Shown in pieces: positions 38,215 through 47,814 of a stretch of 63,798 bases of DNA (positions within the stretch are counted from its first letter, which is position 1; each line of letters begins with the position of its first letter). The notes beneath the pieces are model-generated. The model worked only from the letters and a program-made list of their open reading frames with translations. It was not told the DNA's origin and searched no databases. Location: contig JAHEFT010000003.1 of NCBI GenBank assembly GCA_024640025.1, positions 1 through 63,798 on the forward strand, written 5' to 3'. Position numbers and translations under genes: made by a program. This DNA is from Chromatiales bacterium (GTDB lineage: Bacteria; Pseudomonadota; Gammaproteobacteria; Xanthomonadales; SZUA-36).

Positions 38215-39089
38215 TGCAGAATAAATACCTGATCTGCACCGACCTGGACCGCACGCTCATTCCCAATGGTCCGGCCTCTGAATCAGCTGCTGCTGAACGG
38301 CTTTTTGCGGCTTTTACAGAGCAAGCGGGGGTGACTCTGGCCTACGTCAGCGGCCGACATCGGGCCCTGGTCGAAGCGGCCATGACGGAGTATCGTTTGC
38401 CGCTGCCCGATTTCGTGCTGGGAGATGTCGGCACCACCATTTACCGCGTGGGGCCGGAACGGAACTGGCAACGATACGAGCCCTGGGAACGCGCGATCGC
38501 GCAAGACTGGTGTGGTCTCGGGCACAGCGACCTGGAGAATATACTGTCAGACCTGTCCGGTTTACGCCTGCAGGAACATTCCAAACAGAACCGCTTCAAG
38601 CTCAGCTATTACCTCAATGCTGATGAGGATGTTGCAGCGCTGATCAACGCCATGTCCAGCCGGCTTGAAAGTGCGGGAGTTAACGCGCGCCTGGTTTCAA
38701 GCCGGGATGACATCACTGGCCAGGGATTGCTGGACGTGCTGCCGGCCAGGGCATCAAAACGCCACGCCATCGAGGCGCTGATGGAACTGGAGGGTTTCAC
38801 CTTGCAACAGACCGTCTTCTGTGGCGACAGCGGGAACGACCTCGAGGTGCTGGCGAGCCCGATTCCGGCGGTACTGGTGGCGAATGCCCGCCCGGAGATC
38901 AAGCAGCAAGCTGCAGCGCTGGCAGAACAGTCGAATTACCCAGACCAACTGTATATTGCCGACGGTAATTTCCTGGGCATGAACGGGAACTACCGGGGAG
39001 GTATGCTGGAGGGTATCGCCCACTATCATTCGTCCATTCGCGATTGGCTGACCAGCTCAGTGGCCGAACTCCATGGAGTAACTGCATGA
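38214..39089 (+). CDS. spp: Sucrose-6-phosphate phosphatase (HAD-IIB)
   Basis: A 291-residue protein whose ATG shares a base with the sps stop (TAATG). The HAD motif DxDxT is DLDRT at residues 10-14; GRHRALVEAAMTEYRLPLPDFVLGDVGTTIY and VFCGDSGNDLEVL are the further HAD motifs (the latter binds Mg). It removes phosphate from sucrose 6-phosphate to give sucrose, a compatible solute. Since SPS carries its own HAD domain with intact DxDxT, this organism may have two phosphatase centres for the same step. Confidence 0.92.
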   Translation: MQNKYLICTDLDRTLIPNGPASESAAAERLFAAFTEQAGVTLAYVSGRHRALVEAAMTEYRLPLPDFVLGDVGTTIYRVGPERNWQRYEPWERAIAQDWCGLGHSDLENILSDLSGLRLQEHSKQNRFKLSYYLNADEDVAALINAMSSRLESAGVNARLVSSRDDITGQGLLDVLPARASKRHAIEALMELEGFTLQQTVFCGDSGNDLEVLASPIPAVLVANARPEIKQQAAALAEQSNYPDQLYIADGNFLGMNGNYRGGMLEGIAHYHSSIRDWLTSSVAELHGVTA

Positions 39090-40015
39090 TCGGCCGGCCA
39101 TGCATTTTCGGTGAGGTACTGTTTGACCATTTCCCGGACGGAAGACGCATACTGGGCGGCGCCCCCTTTAACGTGGCCTGGCATCTGCAGGCTTTTGGCG
39201 CAGCACCCTTCCTGGTAAGCCGGGTGGGCTCCGATGAAGATGGGGCTGCCGTGCAGACTGCCATGACCGGGTGGGGGATGGATGCAGGGGGCCTTGCCGT
39301 CGACGCTTCATTACCCACCGGGCAGGTTCGCGTCCATATTGAGCACAACGAGCCCACCTACGACATTGTCCACCCTGCCGCCTGGGACGCCATCGAACTG
39401 CCGGCCCGTTTGCCCGAATTTGCCCTTCTGTATCAAGGCAGCCTGGCGCTGCGCAACCCGGAATCCGGCTACTCTTGTAAAAAATTGCGGGAAAAGGCGG
39501 CAGTCCGGGGAGCGAAGATTTTCCTGGATGTGAATCTGCGTTCACCCTGGTGGAACCCTGCTGTGGTGCTGGAGTCCATGCAAGGCGCCGATTGGGTGAA
39601 GCTCAATGGCGATGAACTGGATTTGTTGGCGCCGGCCGGTGGCAAACCTGAACAGCGCGCCAGGACATTGCTGCAAAGATTCGGCCTGGAAGGCTTACTA
39701 TTGACTAATGGGTCCCGCGGCGCCGTTCTTCTGACAGCTGACGGTGGGCGGCGGGTCACCCGGCCGCAGGCGGGAATCGAAATCATAGATACAGTGGGTG
39801 CGGGGGACGCCATGGCTTCCGTGATGATCCTTGGTCTGTTAAAAGGCTGGAACTTACAAATCAGCCTGGATCGGGCGCAGGCTTTGGCTTCAGCCATCGT
39901 CAGCCGCCGGGGCGCCACCGTGGCGGAGCCAGCTTTTTATCAGCAAATTACCCGCGCCTGGTCGTCCAGCGAGGCTTCCGACACACAGCAACAGTTAAGA
40001 GAAGATAAGGAATAA
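39086..40015 (+). CDS. fruK: Fructokinase, PfkB family
   Basis: A 309-residue protein starting at the ATG that overlaps the spp stop (ATGA). The PfkB (ribokinase-like) family is shown by GGAPFNVAWHLQAFG near the N-terminus and the C-terminal ATP-site motif DTVGAGDAMAS, which holds the catalytic aspartate. In this operon it would phosphorylate fructose released by amylosucrase, returning it to fructose 6-phosphate for SPS or glycolysis. The name follows the homologous sps-spp-fruK-ams operon. Confidence 0.9.
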   Translation: MIGRPCIFGEVLFDHFPDGRRILGGAPFNVAWHLQAFGAAPFLVSRVGSDEDGAAVQTAMTGWGMDAGGLAVDASLPTGQVRVHIEHNEPTYDIVHPAAWDAIELPARLPEFALLYQGSLALRNPESGYSCKKLREKAAVRGAKIFLDVNLRSPWWNPAVVLESMQGADWVKLNGDELDLLAPAGGKPEQRARTLLQRFGLEGLLLTNGSRGAVLLTADGGRRVTRPQAGIEIIDTVGAGDAMASVMILGLLKGWNLQISLDRAQALASAIVSRRGATVAEPAFYQQITRAWSSSEASDTQQQLREDKE

Positions 40016-41973
40016 TGTACGAACAAGTCTCTCATTCGCTCCTGAACCAGATTCTGGACAATCTCAAGCCGGAAATCCGGAAGAAGGATCTGCGCCATTT
40101 CTATACGCGGCTCGGAGCCAACTTCTACGCCATCTATTCGCTTTTCCATAGGCTTTATGGAAAACGCGACGATTTCGAAATGCAAATACAGCGACTGGCC
40201 GAGGTGCTTGCTGTCAATTACATCAGGCGCAGCAAAGAGTTGAAGATGCTCGACATCGAGCGTGAGCACGACCACAACTGGTTTCTCAGCCAGGAGTGGG
40301 TCGGCATGGCGCTGTATGCCAATGCCTTTGCGGATGATCTCGAGGGCGTCGGAAAGCGCCTGGGATATCTGCAGGAACTGGGCGTGAACATGCTTCACGT
40401 CATGCCCATCCTGAAGTGCCCCCCGGGGGCCAGTGACGGCGGCTATGCAGTCAGCGATTACCGCAACGTGGACGAACGCGTAGGCAGCCTGCAGGATGTG
40501 AATGACTTGTCCGCCAAACTGCGTGCACGCGACATGTTGCTGATCCTCGACGTGGTGGTGAACCACGTTTCGGATCAGCATGAATGGGCGAACCGGGCGC
40601 GTGACGGCGACCCCGTTTACCAGGACTATTTTTACGCTTTTCCCAGTCGTGACATCCCGGACATGTTCGAGGAGACGATGCCGGAGGTTTTCCCCGAGAC
40701 ATCACCCGGCAACTTCACCTGGGATGAGCGCATGGGCCGCTGGGTGATGACGGTCTTCAATGATTACCAGTGGGATCTCAACTACGGTAACCCGGCTGTC
40801 TTGATTGAGATGCTGGATATCCTGTTGTTCTGGGCCAACCAGGGCGCAGATATACTGCGCCTGGATGCCGTTGCTTTTCTTTGGAAGAAAATCGGGACGG
40901 TTTGCCAGAACGAGCACGAGGCGCACCTGATCCTGCAGTTGCTGAAGGATTGTTGCCAGGTAACCGCCCCCGGTGTGCTGTTTATTGCCGAAGCCATCGT
41001 CGCGCCGGTGGAAATCATCAAGTACTTTGGCGAGGACGCGGTGATAGCAAAAGAGTGTGAAATAGCCTACAACGCAACGTTCATGGCTTTGCTATGGGAT
41101 GCCGTTGCAACCAAGAATACCAAGCTGCTGGAACAGGGAATTCGCAGCCTGCCCAATAAACTGGACCGGGCTACCTGGCTGAATTACATCCGCTGCCATG
41201 ATGACATCGGGCTTGGGTTCGACGACGCCGATGTCGTCAGCGCCGGTTACGAGCCACGCTCACACCGGAAGTTTCTGCTCGACTACTTCACCGGCAAATA
41301 CGATGACTCGCTGTCGCGCGGGCAGCCATTTGGACGCGATGAGAAGAGCGGCGACGCTCGTATATCCGGTTCACTGGCCTCGCTGGTGGGGCTGGAAGCG
41401 GCGCTGGAACGTAACGATGACAAGGCCATCCAGGACTGTGTCGATTTAATCCTGGTTCTGCATGGCATGATCATGTCCTTCGGGGGCATTCCTCTGCTTT
41501 ATTATGGTGATGAAATTGGCATGCTCAACGATTTTTCCTTCATGGAGGACGAGGAAAAGGTTCACGACACGCGTTGGATTCACCGTCCGGTGATTGACTG
41601 GAATAAGGCCGAACGACGCCATCAACACGGGACTCCGGAACAGCAGCTGTTCGAAGGGATCGCGCGCATGATCTCAGTGCGCAAAAATACAGCTGCATTT
41701 GCTGACTTCAACAACCGTGAATTGATTGCAACAAACAATCCCCACCTGTTCGCCTTCATGCGCAGCAATACGTTTGAACTGGGAGATCACGTCCTGGTCG
41801 TGGCCAATTTCGATGCATCACCCCAATCCCTGTCTTTGAGCGACCTGGGCAATCGCGGCCAGTTCGAACTCGGCCGGCTGCGCGACCTGTACAGCGGTGA
41901 GGCGCCCAGCCTGTTCAAGGATCAGCTGGTGATTCCGCCGTTTCGTTTTTACTGGTTGACTTCAAACGTTTAA
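40015..41973 (+). CDS. ams: Amylosucrase (GH13)
   Basis: A 652-residue protein whose ATG shares a base with the fruK stop (TAATG). It has the amylosucrase-type N-terminal helical domain, then the GH13 barrel. GADILRLDAVAFLWKK carries the catalytic nucleophile Asp, VLFIAEAIVAP the acid/base Glu, and IRCHDDIGLGF the transition-state His-Asp. Amylosucrase cleaves sucrose and builds an alpha-1,4-glucan from the glucose, releasing fructose. Placed last in a sucrose operon, it likely recycles sucrose into glycogen plus fructose when osmotic stress falls. Confidence 0.93.
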   Translation: MYEQVSHSLLNQILDNLKPEIRKKDLRHFYTRLGANFYAIYSLFHRLYGKRDDFEMQIQRLAEVLAVNYIRRSKELKMLDIEREHDHNWFLSQEWVGMALYANAFADDLEGVGKRLGYLQELGVNMLHVMPILKCPPGASDGGYAVSDYRNVDERVGSLQDVNDLSAKLRARDMLLILDVVVNHVSDQHEWANRARDGDPVYQDYFYAFPSRDIPDMFEETMPEVFPETSPGNFTWDERMGRWVMTVFNDYQWDLNYGNPAVLIEMLDILLFWANQGADILRLDAVAFLWKKIGTVCQNEHEAHLILQLLKDCCQVTAPGVLFIAEAIVAPVEIIKYFGEDAVIAKECEIAYNATFMALLWDAVATKNTKLLEQGIRSLPNKLDRATWLNYIRCHDDIGLGFDDADVVSAGYEPRSHRKFLLDYFTGKYDDSLSRGQPFGRDEKSGDARISGSLASLVGLEAALERNDDKAIQDCVDLILVLHGMIMSFGGIPLLYYGDEIGMLNDFSFMEDEEKVHDTRWIHRPVIDWNKAERRHQHGTPEQQLFEGIARMISVRKNTAAFADFNNRELIATNNPHLFAFMRSNTFELGDHVLVVANFDASPQSLSLSDLGNRGQFELGRLRDLYSGEAPSLFKDQLVIPPFRFYWLTSNV

Positions 41974-42016
41974 AAACGGGAAATAGAAAAGCCCCGCCCT
42001 TTCAAATCAATAAAGG

Positions 42017-42034
42017 CCCTGATGTTTTTCAGGG
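42017..42034 (+). terminator. Possible weak terminator after the sucrose operon
   Basis: CCCTGA and TCAGGG form a six-base stem around a TGTTTT loop, 44 bases after the ams stop. The following bases (AATTTG) are not a clean T-run, so the call is tentative. Confidence 0.35.
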
Positions 42035-42229
42035 AATTTGAGTCCACGATTGTAACCAACTCATTTCCTGCAAGTAGCCGGGATCAATTTTTTTATCAGG
42101 TTTTGCCAGGACTGGTTTTTTCTGCATTCAACCAGTCATTCAGTCCGCTTGAATCAAACAGCAACACTTGCCTGAATCAGGCTACTTGTGTTCTATTCGT
42201 CCATTACTTCAGAAATAGGAAAATAGCCT

Positions 42230-43090
42230 GTGGCGACCCCTCACTTCCTGGACCAGTTTTCTCTCGGGCAGTTATTTTTGATAGTGCTTTTTGCCATGCT
42301 GCTGTTCATCGAAATCGGATTCCGACTGGGTCAGCGCAGCAAGAATAATGCGGCGAAGGCGCAAGCGTCCCAGGTGCGGTCGATCATGGGCGCTTTGCTG
42401 GGTTTGCTGGCCTTTATGCTGGCGTTCTCCTTCGCTGCCGGTCAGTCACACTTCGAGCTTCGGACCCAGGACATGGTCGAAGAAGCACGCCTGGCCCGTA
42501 ACATTCACTACCAGGCGGAATTTCTGTCCGAACCCTATGCTACTGAAACGCGGCAGATCATTCGAAAGTATATCAACGACCGAATCCTTATAGAGCGATT
42601 AGCCAGCGAAGAAAAAGTTGCGGAGATTCTCGAGCTGATCGAGCAATCAGAGCACATGCAACAGGAGCTTTGGCGTATTGCAGCGGCAAACGAAGCGCAG
42701 TCGCGTGCTTCGGAAAGTATCGAACCAGCTAGAAACCGCTTCACGGAGCTGGTCGCAGGTTTGATCGATATCCATGCTCAGCGCCTGCAAGCCACCCTGA
42801 TGAACCGCATCCCCGATGTTATCTGGTCGACACTCTACTTTTGCGCTTTCCTGTCGATGCTGGTGATGGGCTACCAGGCCGGCCTGGTCGGTCGGCGCAG
42901 CCCCATCGCTACGGCCAGCCTCGCCGTGGCATTCTCAGGCATCATGATGTTGATCACGGACCTTGACCGGCCCATGACCAACCTGTTTCACATGGACAAC
43001 CACATCATGATGGAAGTCCTGCAGCTGATGGATGTTGAACAAGCGGCCTTGTCCGGAACTACCGCGGGGGCTTTGGTGGAGACTGAATAA
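42230..43090 (+). CDS. Membrane protein with DUF4239 (bestrophin-like) domain
   Basis: A 286-residue protein with a GTG start and AGGA nine bases upstream. Two N-terminal helices (about 12-31 and 50-68), a charged helical middle and two C-terminal helices (about 200-240) match the DUF4239 family layout, including the MGALLGLLAFMLAFSFA segment. The family is described as bestrophin-like (possible anion channel), but its function is not established. It stands between the sucrose operon and an mscS gene, which hints at osmotic or ion homeostasis. That is inference. Confidence 0.72.
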   Translation: MATPHFLDQFSLGQLFLIVLFAMLLFIEIGFRLGQRSKNNAAKAQASQVRSIMGALLGLLAFMLAFSFAAGQSHFELRTQDMVEEARLARNIHYQAEFLSEPYATETRQIIRKYINDRILIERLASEEKVAEILELIEQSEHMQQELWRIAAANEAQSRASESIEPARNRFTELVAGLIDIHAQRLQATLMNRIPDVIWSTLYFCAFLSMLVMGYQAGLVGRRSPIATASLAVAFSGIMMLITDLDRPMTNLFHMDNHIMMEVLQLMDVEQAALSGTTAGALVETE

Positions 43091-43302
43091 GTCGGGCCCC
43101 TCTGATCAAGCAGGATGAGACGGCAAACTCTGCTGGTTAGCAAGGGAACAAACACGTTTTGTGAGCGCCTGTCATGACGTTTCAATGCTTTCTCGTTTTG
43201 CCGCTGAATTCGCAATTGTCGATTTCGTCAGAATTTTCGTCAACTCAAACTCGATCGGGTGTCCGGGTTGTTGTATATTTTCCGGGGCACTGAGAGAGAA
43301 CC

Positions 43303-44532
43303 ATGGAAGAACTGCTGAAAACACTCGAAGAAATCCTGGCTGGCTGGTTGGGCGGAGCCGTTCTGGCCCAAACGGCCTCCAAGTTATTACTGATCGGCCT
43401 AACAGGCCTGGTGTTCGGAATTCTTTGGATGGCAGTCGGAAGATTCTCTCGCTTTTTCGAGCATAAAGCAGACGTGTGGTGCGGCTCCCGGACCGGCGGG
43501 CTGAAAATCCAGCGACAGAAAATATTCACCGAAGAAGATATCAGCCGTCTGATGCATGGGACAATCAAATGGGTCCGACGGGCGCTGAAAGCCGTTCTAG
43601 TGCTTTCCTTCATCAACGTCATTTTCGTATTTTTCACCTGGTCGCGCCAGGCGGCGATCGCCGTGATCGGCGGCGCAGCAGCAGCTATCGAGAAGTTACT
43701 GATCAACCTGATCGAATATCTTCCAGACCTGATGGTGATCATCGCAGTAATCCTGCTGGCACGCCTGCTGGTACACCTGATGAAAATCGTCTTCGATGGC
43801 ATCGGGGCGAAACGCATCCGCCTTGCCGGTTTCTATCCCGAGTGGGCCGGGACCAGCTATAACCTGCTGCGTATCCTTATCATCGCCCTGACGCTGATCA
43901 TTATCTTCCCATATCTGCCGGGATCGGGCTCCCCTGCTTTTCAGGGTGTATCCATTTTTCTCGGGGTGTTGCTGTCTTTGGGTTCGACCTCCGCGGTGGC
44001 CAACGTAGTGGCCGGCATCGTCATCACCTACACACGCGCTTTCAAGATCGGCGACCGTGTGAAGATATCCAATACGGAGGGCGATGTGATGGAACGCAGC
44101 ACTTTCGTCACTCGTATCCGCACACCCAAAAACGTTGATGTTTCGATACCGAATGCCTCGGTGCTGAGTAATCACATTATCAATTTCAGCACACAGGCCA
44201 AGCAAGCCGGGCTAACCTTACATACTTCGGTAACCATCGGCTACGACGTTCCCTGGCCGAAAGTCCATGAACTTCTGCTTGAAGCCGCAGTTCAAACAGA
44301 CCGAATTGAGAAAAAGCCGCCGCCTTACGTTCTGCAAACAGCCCTGAGCGACTTCTACGTGGAATACGAACTGAACGCCACCACCCGTGACGCCGGTGAA
44401 AAACAGCGGATTTATTCCGACCTGCATGCCAACATCCTGAACGCGTTCCACGCGGCCGGAATCGAAATCATGTCGCCGCACTACAAAGCGCAACGCGACG
44501 GATCGGTGCCTGCGATACCGACGGCTGAATGA
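43303..44532 (+). CDS. MscS family mechanosensitive ion channel
   Basis: A 409-residue protein with about four membrane helices before the MscS domain. The pore-lining helix and gate are LGVLLSLGSTSAVANVVAGIVITYTRAFKIGDRVKI, followed by the beta domain and a C-terminal alpha/beta domain. MscS channels open under membrane tension to release solutes on osmotic downshock. It lies 1.3 kb after an operon that makes the osmolyte sucrose, which fits an osmotic island. Confidence 0.92.
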   Translation: MEELLKTLEEILAGWLGGAVLAQTASKLLLIGLTGLVFGILWMAVGRFSRFFEHKADVWCGSRTGGLKIQRQKIFTEEDISRLMHGTIKWVRRALKAVLVLSFINVIFVFFTWSRQAAIAVIGGAAAAIEKLLINLIEYLPDLMVIIAVILLARLLVHLMKIVFDGIGAKRIRLAGFYPEWAGTSYNLLRILIIALTLIIIFPYLPGSGSPAFQGVSIFLGVLLSLGSTSAVANVVAGIVITYTRAFKIGDRVKISNTEGDVMERSTFVTRIRTPKNVDVSIPNASVLSNHIINFSTQAKQAGLTLHTSVTIGYDVPWPKVHELLLEAAVQTDRIEKKPPPYVLQTALSDFYVEYELNATTRDAGEKQRIYSDLHANILNAFHAAGIEIMSPHYKAQRDGSVPAIPTAE

Positions 44533-44609
44533 AGGCAGGGCGAAAACGCCAAAATGTAAAGGCTCCGGTAACAGGCCGATACCGGAGACAACGACAGGAC
44601 ACTTGCCGG

Positions 44610-45410
44610 ATGAAAAGGGGGCTCATTCTTTTAGTGATGGTCTGTGCGGGGTCAGCGAATGCCGTACCCCCGCCCGCATTCCAGTTGACGGCCGACTGCA
44701 ATGCCCCTGTATACGCCAGCGACTCGCTCGTATGTGAAGACCCCGACTTACAAATCCTGGACGCGCTGCTGGCCTCGAGTATTGCTGAGAGGGGGAACAC
44801 GGACTCTGCTCCCGAAGAACAGGGAGATGATGAAGACTGGTTTCGTCGTAGCCGCCTTTGCGCTTTCGAACCGGATCACCGCGACTGTCTCGTCTCCGCC
44901 TATTGTCTGCGACTGGCCCTTGTTGCAGATCCCGGTTTGTTGATTGGGACCGAATGCGTTGTGCCGGACAGCGACTACATCGCCGCATCGACCATCAGCA
45001 AGTCCGGATTTGCCCGAAAGGAGGCAGCGTCGGACCTGAATCGGGAAATCATGTTATCGGGGTTCGTTGACCATCAGAACCTGTTCGGAGATGAGAGCGC
45101 CAGAAAACTCCTCGGGGAACGGTGGGGAGGATATGGCCCGGATGCTTTGACCTGGCAATTCAATTTGAAAGCAAAGAAAGACGATCCCCCGGGCCAGTCT
45201 TTCGCAATCCTCGTCCCGAACGATATATTACGGGACGATCTGCTCCGTATATTCCTGCGGGATGCCCGGGAACGCAGCCCGACGAGAGTTTACCTGAAAG
45301 GACTAATCAGTACATTCTATGCGCCAATCAATGCCTCGACCCTGCATGGACTGAGGGTCGAGGTGCGTGCTACCCGGGATATCAGGCCGGATTCGCAAGT
45401 GCCGGAATGA
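44610..45410 (+). CDS. Exported protein of unknown function, LprI-like N-terminus
   Basis: I choose the ATG at 44610 (266 residues) because it begins a proper signal peptide (MKRGLILLVMVCAGSANA, cleavage after ANA). The mature N-terminus has DCNAPVYASDSLVCEDPDLQILD, which resembles the cysteine-containing LprI-type motif (Cys, then C-x-DP-x-L-x-x-LD) of lysozyme-inhibitor-like exported proteins. The remaining 200 residues are not recognised. Two further cysteines pairs (CAFEPDHRDC, CVVPDSD) suggest disulfides in the periplasm. It follows the mscS gene. Confidence 0.65.
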   Translation: MKRGLILLVMVCAGSANAVPPPAFQLTADCNAPVYASDSLVCEDPDLQILDALLASSIAERGNTDSAPEEQGDDEDWFRRSRLCAFEPDHRDCLVSAYCLRLALVADPGLLIGTECVVPDSDYIAASTISKSGFARKEAASDLNREIMLSGFVDHQNLFGDESARKLLGERWGGYGPDALTWQFNLKAKKDDPPGQSFAILVPNDILRDDLLRIFLRDARERSPTRVYLKGLISTFYAPINASTLHGLRVEVRATRDIRPDSQVPE

Positions 45411-45436
45411 GCGGCCAAAACCGGCCGCCGCCCATC

Positions 45437-45793
45437 TCAGACGGCGATCAGCGTAATCAGAAAGCCAATAATGGCAATGGCCGCAGCGGCGAACAGGGCG
45501 CCTTTGAAACCTTCCACCGTGAGTCCCTTGAGTATTTTGCCGCAAGCCAGAATGACGAGCGCAGAGACGACGAGCTGAACTGCGAATCCAACGGCACCGC
45601 CGAAGTCCTTGACGAAATGGTTGGCGATATTGGTGAGAATTCCAATCAACACGCCGGCCAGCATGGCCCAGCCAAAATTTTTGACTGTCAAGCCGACGTT
45701 CAGCTTGCCAACCAGCCAGATGATGACGCCGGAAAAAACCGCGGCGATGAGAATTCCAATGATCGCACCAACCAAGACTCCCGTAGATTCCAT
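45437..45793 (-). CDS. Small membrane protein, phage-holin-4-like, built of two repeats
   Basis: A 118-residue protein with four hydrophobic helices. The pattern GL-T-V-x-x-F-x-x-A (VGLTVKNFGWAMLAGVLIGI and KGLTVEGFKGALFAAAAIAI) occurs twice, so the protein looks like an internal duplication. The pattern resembles the phage_holin_4_2 family of small bacterial membrane proteins, whose function is not known. A related protein is encoded at 61412. Confidence 0.6.
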   Translation of the reverse strand: MESTGVLVGAIIGILIAAVFSGVIIWLVGKLNVGLTVKNFGWAMLAGVLIGILTNIANHFVKDFGGAVGFAVQLVVSALVILACGKILKGLTVEGFKGALFAAAAIAIIGFLITLIAV

Positions 45794-45871
45794 ATTGCTC
45801 TCCCTATTCTGATTTGTTTCAGTGAAAACTTTCTGCCCGGAATAATGGCGAAAATTCCGTTTTCCGTCAAC

Positions 45872-47371
45872 TCACCTGTCAAGCCCTCCATCCGGATGCG
45901 GCTCATCCGCATCGGAAGAAATCAATGAGTCAACAGCTGTTGAACCGGACTTCCGGGGTTTTGGCGCGGGCGTTTTTACATACAGGTTGACATCCCGTTG
46001 CGGGAACGGAATGCCAATATCCGCCTCGTCGAAACGCAGCTTGACCTGCCGGGTGACATCCCAGTAGACGTCCCAGTAGTCCGCCGGCGCTGTCCACGGC
46101 CGGCAGATAAAGTTGATGGATGAATCGCCCAGCGACATCAGCTTGATGGTCGGCGCGGGGTCCTTGAGCACCTTGGGATGGCTGGTGACGATCTCTTCCA
46201 GGATGGCCGCCGCCTGGTCCATGTCGTCGTCATAGCCGATCCCAAACTCGAGATCGACCCTCCGCTGGGTGACGTCGGTGGCGTTGGTAATCACGTCGCT
46301 CCAAATGCGGGAATTGGGAACGACCATGATCTTGTTGTCGAACGTTTTGATCGTGGTTGACACCAGGTTCAGCGATTCGATCTTGCCGGAAACGCCGCCG
46401 GCCTCGACAACGTCATTCATGTCGAAAGGCCGGAAAAAAAGAATCATCAAGCCGCTGGCCACGTTGGACAAGGAGTCCTGCATGGCCAGGGCGACAACCA
46501 GGCCGGCAGCGCCCAACATGGTGAGAATGGGCGCCATGCTAAGCTGCAGCACCGTCATGGACCAGACGAAGCCGATGATCAAAGTCACCCAGGTGATCCC
46601 GCGGGCCACAAAATCTGCCTGCAGCAGGCTCAGATTGGTTCGCCGGGTTCCGAGCCGGGCCAGGTAACCGAGCAGCCGGGCCAGCAGCCAGACGAAAACC
46701 AGGAAACCGAGAAATTTCGACAGGTTCGCGGCCCAGCGTAAACCACCCTGTTTGGACAAGACCCACCCTTTCACGGTGACCCAGGTCGAAGTGGTGTCAG
46801 ACACGTCCACGTGAATGCCGGAAACCGCTCGCAGGTAAAGCCGGTGATTGAGAATAATCGACTGGGTATCCTTGTCGTCGTTATCGGTTTTGGTCACCAA
46901 CTCGTCCAGGATGGCTTTCATGTTGTCGATCAGCAGCGTGCGTTCTTCCCGAAGCCGGGTTTGCTGCTCCAGCAAGGCTGCTTTTTCAGTATCGATTTCC
47001 TCGACCGCCTTCTCGATTACCGACTCGGCCGCAAGTTTAGTGGCATCACCCGAACTATCCGGCGACGGTTCCTTGGCCTGTTCGGTCGCTATTTTCTTAT
47101 TGTCTCGAAGTACCTGCAAATCTGCTGCGGCGATTTCGGTCGCCTTGGCCTGGACGAATACCTGCATATCGTCCGCGGCTTTCAGCAGTTGTTCCTGCGT
47201 CAGCGGTTCCAGCAGCAACGTCAATTCATCCGTCGGCATCATCGGGTTGGAAAGGACAGAATCTGCGGCAAATACCGGCGCATTGGCCAGTAGGCCTAAA
47301 GTGAATGCAATTACTGCTGCATGGAGTTTTCCAAAAGAAAGGGTGCGGCGTTTAAGCTCAACTTTTTTCAA
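45872..47371 (-). CDS. MscS family mechanosensitive channel with long periplasmic N-terminus
   Basis: A 499-residue protein with a signal peptide (about 1-35, cleavage near VFAADS), a Lys/Glu-rich coiled-coil region (about 95-160), then membrane helices. The pore helix is MLGAAGLVVALAMQDSLSNVASGLMILFFRPFDMNDVVE, followed by the MscS beta domain with VVPNSRIWSDVITNATD. The extra N-terminal part resembles the periplasmic extensions of larger MscS relatives. It is the second MscS channel within 4 kb. Confidence 0.9.
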   Translation of the reverse strand: MKKVELKRRTLSFGKLHAAVIAFTLGLLANAPVFAADSVLSNPMMPTDELTLLLEPLTQEQLLKAADDMQVFVQAKATEIAAADLQVLRDNKKIATEQAKEPSPDSSGDATKLAAESVIEKAVEEIDTEKAALLEQQTRLREERTLLIDNMKAILDELVTKTDNDDKDTQSIILNHRLYLRAVSGIHVDVSDTTSTWVTVKGWVLSKQGGLRWAANLSKFLGFLVFVWLLARLLGYLARLGTRRTNLSLLQADFVARGITWVTLIIGFVWSMTVLQLSMAPILTMLGAAGLVVALAMQDSLSNVASGLMILFFRPFDMNDVVEAGGVSGKIESLNLVSTTIKTFDNKIMVVPNSRIWSDVITNATDVTQRRVDLEFGIGYDDDMDQAAAILEEIVTSHPKVLKDPAPTIKLMSLGDSSINFICRPWTAPADYWDVYWDVTRQVKLRFDEADIGIPFPQRDVNLYVKTPAPKPRKSGSTAVDSLISSDADEPHPDGGLDR

Positions 47372-47514
47372 CAGGGAGTTCCTCTTAACCGGGCACTTCG
47401 AAGGCGCGGTAATGACAGGTTTTTATATCCAGCAAGATGGTACAGGAAAAACGAGGGCGCCTTCCACCAGCCAAAGCCGGCAAACGACCGCTGCAACGGC
47501 CGGGCTGCGGTCCC

Positions 47515-47814
47515 TCAGGGAGTGTGGTTGGTCACATCAATCCCACCTTCGTGGCTGACCTTGACCCGGTACACTTCTCCGCTGGTGCAAGTGACCTTGT
47601 AATCAAGTTCACCGATTTTCTCAAATGACTGAACAGTGCCACAAGCCTGGTCATGCAGGTCCAGGATGGCTTCGAATTCGGCAGCGACGATTTCCTCGTG
47701 CGAAGGCCTGGCCTCATCGCGGGAACAGCCGCCGGACCAGGGGCTCAATAGTATCGCCAGAACGACAGGCGCGCAGTTTTTCCAAAGCAACGATTTCGGC
47801 TTGAATACGGTCAT
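47515..47814 (-). CDS. Small lipoprotein of unknown function
   Basis: A 99-residue protein with a signal sequence and a lipobox-like SGGC (Cys30). The mature part has a pair of cysteines (QACGTV and VTCTSG) that could form a disulfide. Its ATG overlaps the stop of the upstream gene (47811-48257), so the two are coupled. No family is recognised. Confidence 0.6.
   Translation of the reverse strand: MTVFKPKSLLWKNCAPVVLAILLSPWSGGCSRDEARPSHEEIVAAEFEAILDLHDQACGTVQSFEKIGELDYKVTCTSGEVYRVKVSHEGGIDVTNHTP

Noticed and set aside
42022-42348. A 108-codon plus-strand frame before the DUF4239 gene
   Set aside because: It has no ribosome-binding site, is Phe/Ser/Asn-rich without pattern, and overlaps the better supported GTG-initiated gene at 42230.
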